Part shown: positions 61,351 to 64,000 of the stretch, one piece after another
How positions within the stretch are numbered: position 1 is the first letter of the stretch
Layout of the letters: every line of letters begins with the position of its first letter
Assembly: GCF_014646235.1 (NCBI RefSeq)
Contig: NZ_BMNB01000021.1
Coordinates: forward strand, 1 to 64,000
Source: Micromonospora sonchi
GTDB taxonomy: Bacteria; Actinomycetota; Actinomycetes; Mycobacteriales; Micromonosporaceae
Length of the DNA: 64,000 nucleotides
Reading direction: 5' to 3'
The notes under the pieces: model-generated
Database searches by the model: none
Told to the model about the DNA's origin: nothing
What the model saw: only the letters and a program-made list of their open reading frames with translations
Made by a program: the position numbers and the translations under genes

Positions 61351-61605
61351 GTGACCCTACCGCCGTCGTTGGCTTCGTTGGTGCAGCCGCTGCGTTCATG
61401 TTTCACCGCGCCGTCGTTCGCGGCGTTCTGTGCGTTGCTGGTCGGGCAGGTGGCGGCGGTGCGGCGGCGCACGGTGTGTGGGATGTGGATCGGGGCTGGG
61501 TTGTCGCGGTTGGTGCATCACGGGCGGGCGCACTGGTGACGTTGTTTCGTCGGTACGGGCGTAAGGTCCACGCCGCCGGGTGGCAGCACGACGGATCCCG
61601 AGAGC
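61351..61605 (+). pseudogene. Transposase remnant with internal deletion
   Basis: From a GTG at 61351 the sequence reads as the N-terminus of an actinobacterial DDE transposase (VTLPPSLASLVQPLRSCF, FCALLVGQVAAVRRRTVCGMWIGAGLSRLVHHGRAHW) and stops at 61539. Immediately after, in another frame, comes TLFRRYGRKVHAAGWQHDGS, which matches a segment that in intact transposases of this type lies over 50 residues further on. So an internal piece is deleted and the frame is lost. It is a dead insertion sequence at the right margin of the cluster. Confidence 0.7.
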
Positions 61606-61732
61606 AGCGAGCGGGCTTGGAGGAGGTAGTAGCCCGGAAACGCCGAGCCATCCACACGGTCAGCGGGACTGGTGAAGCGGTGGCTGGGCCTGAGGTAGAG
61701 CTCGCCCGCTCAACGGTCGAAGCGTCGGTCGA

Positions 61733-62425
61733 TCACCGTCTGCTCGACGTCGTCGTGGCGAGCCTGGCGATCGTCGCGGAGAGCCACACAAGACCCAGGG
61801 CCGCTCCCGTGAAGAAGAGCAGGACGCTTGCCGCCGAACCGACGAAACCGGCGACGACGACCACCGGAACGATGCGAGAAGCCAGCGCCCAGCCACGCCG
61901 GCCCTGGGCGGAGAAGCGACGTGCGAGCGCGATGAACGCCGCGCACAACGCCAGGTAGCCGATCATGCCGCCGGCCATGTGGACGGCGCCGTGGGTGCTG
62001 AGAGTGGTCGGGCCGTCGGAGGTGCCGACGGGGAAGCCGGCACCGGGGTCGGCGACGAACACCGCGCTGACCAGGAATGAGGCGCCGAACACGGTGACCA
62101 GTGGGGGTGCCCAGGTGGTGCCTGGCCCGTCCTGCAGCGCCCGCCGCAGGCCGACCGCGCCAGCGATGATCAGCATTCCGCAGACGACGAAATTCATCAC
62201 CTGGATCCAGCCCAGATCTCCGAGGCTGAGCTGGCTGATGGCGTTGCGGGTGAAGTCGAAGCCCTCGCGGGTCAGGCCCTGTATCACGCCCGCCGCCAGG
62301 AACAGCGGGCCCGCGGCGATACCGCAGCCCATCAGCAACGGGTTCGTTGGACGAGTTCGAGTACTGGTGGTTCGGGGCCGCGCGCCCGCCGGCGCAACCG
62401 GCTCGACGGTGCTTTCGATGTTCAT
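61733..62425 (-). CDS. DUF998-family membrane protein
   Basis: A 230-residue protein with six to seven hydrophobic helices: PLLMGCGIAAGPLFLAAGVIQGLTREGFDFTRNAISQLSLGDLGWIQVMNF, which is the DUF998 signature (N-AISQLS-GdlGW), then GGMIGYLALCAAFIALARRF. ATG 62425 is preferred because it precedes the conserved part closely; the frame continues upstream. Function unknown. Probably chromosomal flank, not part of the enediyne pathway. Confidence 0.85.
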   Translation of the reverse strand: MNIESTVEPVAPAGARPRTTSTRTRPTNPLLMGCGIAAGPLFLAAGVIQGLTREGFDFTRNAISQLSLGDLGWIQVMNFVVCGMLIIAGAVGLRRALQDGPGTTWAPPLVTVFGASFLVSAVFVADPGAGFPVGTSDGPTTLSTHGAVHMAGGMIGYLALCAAFIALARRFSAQGRRGWALASRIVPVVVVAGFVGSAASVLLFFTGAALGLVWLSATIARLATTTSSRR

Positions 62426-62550
62426 GCGTGGGTTCCCATCGGTAGGAGTCGAAGCGGTGATGACCTCCAGTCTTCGGCGGCCGGCAGCATCCATCAAGCC
62501 AAGATCGAACAAGGATCGTTGACCTGAATTCAACGAACAGGCCGAGATGT

Positions 62551-62820
62551 TCAGGCGCCGGAAACGTCCTGAACGGCCAGCTGGGCGTCACCTCGGCAGT
62601 CCCGCCGCTGCGCGACTGCCCGGCTTGGGAGGTTGGAAGCGGTGCTGTCACGGAACACAGCTGCGGTGACCACGACCATCAGCCGGTGCCGGGCACCTCG
62701 CCGGGCCCGTGGATCAGGCAGACCGGCAAGCGCTTCGGGCAGCCCACCGGCGGTTTCGACAACGCTCAGAGCCGGTGCGCAGGACAAGGACGAGATCAGC
62801 GATGATGGCAGTGCGGGCAT
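62551..62820 (-). pseudogene. ISAs1-type transposase N-terminal remnant
   Basis: The frame from ATG 62820 contains LPEALAGLPDPRARRGARHRL followed by MVVVTAAVF, which is the N-terminal DDE_Tnp_1-associated domain of ISAs1-family transposases. Beyond this the similarity ends and the frame stops at 62551, so only a short 5' fragment is left. Second IS relic within 1.5 kb. Confidence 0.65.
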
Positions 62821-62877
62821 GACTCACTTCGGGCGATCAGCATGGCGTAGAGAACCTGATGATCTTCTGAGCCGGTC

Positions 62878-63075
62878 ATGCCCGTCTTGCTGCCACCAAC
62901 AGCGGCGCTTCTACTCCAAGCCCCACAAGTCAGACACCGTCACGACTTTGCCGGGGCCCTGGCCGATCAGGTGGGTGCGGTGAACACGATGCTCGACCAG
63001 CTGACGGCGTGGAGCGGCGCGCTGGCGACCCTACGGGCTGGCACGACGATGGCGACGCCCCAGTCCGGAACCTAG
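62878..63075 (+). pseudogene. Possible C-terminal relic of an NADPH-dependent reductase
   Basis: The open frame ends with DFAGALADQVGAVNTMLDQLTAWSGALATLR, which resembles the C-terminal helix of NADPH-dependent FMN reductase-type proteins. No N-terminal part is seen upstream, where the ISAs1 relic lies, so this may be the tail of a gene broken by the insertion. Weak call; it could be noise. Confidence 0.3.
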
Positions 63076-63112
63076 AGCCCTCGTCGCGTTGTCCGGGTCT
63101 TTTCGGTCGGGT

Positions 63113-64000
63113 TCAGCCGCGGGGGCGCAGTTGGACGGTGGGCAGGGCCGGGGCCGGCAAGGGAGCGGGCTGGCCGGCGGGGTAGGGACCGAACCGGGGG
63201 TACGGCGCGTGGTCGGGATACCTGCCGCCGGCGGGCGGATCGGCCGCTTCTGCATCGATCTCGGCCTGCCAGGCCGCCCGGTAGGCGACGATCTCGTCGT
63301 GGGTGCGGCCGATGAAGTTCCACCACATCACGATCTGCTCCCCCAGCGGCACCCCGCCGATGAGCATCGCCCGCACCGGCGTGTCCCCGGCCTGGAGCGG
63401 CAGGGACTCCCGTCCGACGGGCCGGTAGGCCAGATGGCCCACCGGCACCGGGGTCCCGTTGAGGACCAGGTCCCCGGCGTCGAGCAGCACGCCGTGCTCG
63501 AAGGTCGGATCCAGCTCCAACTCCACCCGGGCCCCGGCCTCCAGCAGGATCTCGGCGGCCAGCAGCGGCGGGGTGTGGGTGCGGACCGGGGAGGTGGACC
63601 CGGCCATCGACCCGATGGGAACCCGCAGCACCGCTCCGGCCAGTTCCACCGGCTCCGGCGCGTGGTGCTCGAAGGTCGGGGCCATGTGCCGGGTGGCCTC
63701 GGGTAGGGCGTACCACAGCTGCACCCCGTGCAGGGTCGTGGTGTCCGGGGTGGAGAACTCCTGGTGGGAGATCCCGCGCCCGGCGATCATCAGGTTGACC
63801 TCGCCGGGGCGAACGATCGCCTCGTAGCCGGCGGAGTCGAGGTGGGAGATCTCGCCGGTGAACAGCCAGCTCACCGTCGCCAGGCCGGTGTGGGGGTGGC
63901 GGGCCACGGTCATGCCCCCGGACTCGGAGACCAGGTTCGGGCCGTAGTGGTCGACGAAGCACCAGGAGCCGACCAGGGACCGGGCCCGCTGCGGCAGGGT
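63113..64000 (-). CDS. Pirin family protein (cut by window edge)
   Basis: A bicupin pirin-like protein with 295 residues inside the window, continuing past 64000. The N-terminal cupin has RARSLVGSWCFVDHYGP, then GMTVARHPHTGLATVSWLFTGEISHLDSAG, which carries the two metal-binding His, and GRGISHQEFS. The second cupin is around ILLEAGARVELELDPTFEHGVLLDAGD. A Pro-rich C-terminal tail (PYPRFGPYPAGQPAPLPAPALP) follows. Pirins are quercetinase-like or regulatory cupins. Chromosomal flank; no link to the cluster is visible. Confidence 0.9.
   Translation of the reverse strand, partial: TLPQRARSLVGSWCFVDHYGPNLVSESGGMTVARHPHTGLATVSWLFTGEISHLDSAGYEAIVRPGEVNLMIAGRGISHQEFSTPDTTTLHGVQLWYALPEATRHMAPTFEHHAPEPVELAGAVLRVPIGSMAGSTSPVRTHTPPLLAAEILLEAGARVELELDPTFEHGVLLDAGDLVLNGTPVPVGHLAYRPVGRESLPLQAGDTPVRAMLIGGVPLGEQIVMWWNFIGRTHDEIVAYRAAWQAEIDAEAADPPAGGRYPDHAPYPRFGPYPAGQPAPLPAPALPTVQLRPRG

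Noticed and set aside
61398..61958. 186-codon plus-strand open frame at the right margin
   Set aside because: Only the short piece near 61540-61605 matches a transposase. The rest is antisense to the DUF998 gene, so it is treated as an IS relic, not a gene.
1..64000. CRISPR arrays, tRNA/rRNA genes, riboswitches
   Set aside because: No spaced direct repeats, tRNA-like cloverleafs or rRNA signatures were seen on reading both strands. The only tandem repeat (57925-57979) is a coding linker.

Overview
The window is very GC-rich, with only short AT-rich gaps between genes. Its gene content and protein families point to an actinomycete, most likely Micromonospora. Nearly all of it (about 0.2-61 kb) is one biosynthetic gene cluster for a calicheamicin-type 10-membered enediyne. 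The evidence is a complete enediyne PKS cassette, an orsellinate-type aromatic acid set (iterative PKS, KAS III-like acyltransferase, two O-methyltransferases, P450, flavin halogenase), four glycosyltransferases that read like CalG1-CalG4, and a CalC self-sacrifice resistance protein. Many proteins are recognisable by eye as orthologues of named Cal proteins, but as far as I can recall those sequences they are not identical, so this looks like a related strain or species. No database search was run.

Layout. (1) 1-127: start of clpC, cut by the window edge. (2) 0.2-7.5 kb, minus strand: an unrecognised 400-aa protein, then an overlapping chain of methyltransferase, HDxxGH protein, SufS-like cysteine desulfurase, TldD and PmbA/TldE. 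(3) 7.7-8.4 kb: a DUF899 thioredoxin-like gene. (4) 8.4-20.4 kb, minus strand: the enediyne core operon E3 (DUF1702)-E4 (FG-GAP/ASPIC)-E5 (membrane)-PKSE (calE8)-thioesterase (calE7)-methionine gamma-lyase-like (calE6)-beta-propeller. (5) 20.7-24 kb: AraC regulator, UDP-glucose dehydrogenase and UDP-glucuronate decarboxylase. (6) 24-32 kb: acyltransferase, DesVI-like N-methyltransferase, ArsR, calG1, calS11, calC with a second START protein, and an ABC exporter. (7) 32-39.5 kb: two leaderless oligopeptide-binding proteins, an O-methyltransferase, a class V PLP enzyme and a DUF885 peptidase. (8) 39.6-46.9 kb: calG2, aldo/keto reductase, calS13, calG3, calO2, calO3. (9) 47-57 kb, one plus-strand operon: calO4, calO5, calO6, FGE-like protein, MoaD/ThiS-like sulfur carrier, NDP-hexose 2,3-dehydratase and a second P450. 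(10) 57-61 kb: a third START protein, CopC-like and His-rich membrane proteins, calG4, MORN protein and ArsR. (11) 61.3-64 kb: transposase remnants, a DUF998 protein and a pirin cut by the right edge, i.e. chromosomal flank.

How it works together (inference from the calicheamicin pathway). CalE8/CalE7 and E3-E5 make the polyene and enediyne core. Sulfur enzymes supply the trisulfide, the thiosugar and the thioester. CalO5 makes orsellinate, which is O-methylated, hydroxylated and halogenated, then moved by CalO4. The UDP-xylose branch feeds the aminopentose. CalS13, the 2,3-dehydratase, the aldo/keto reductase and the second P450 tailor the TDP-hexoses. CalG3, CalG2, CalG1 and CalG4 assemble the sugar chain. 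CalC-type proteins and an ABC pump protect the cell. No TDP-glucose synthase or 4,6-dehydratase is visible here.

The most interesting unexplained layers are: a cluster-encoded sulfur carrier without an E1-like activator; a cytosolic peptide-handling set (two leaderless peptide-binding proteins plus TldD/TldE and DUF885 peptidases); and a recurring 17-bp CTATA...AAGT element in front of most transcription units.
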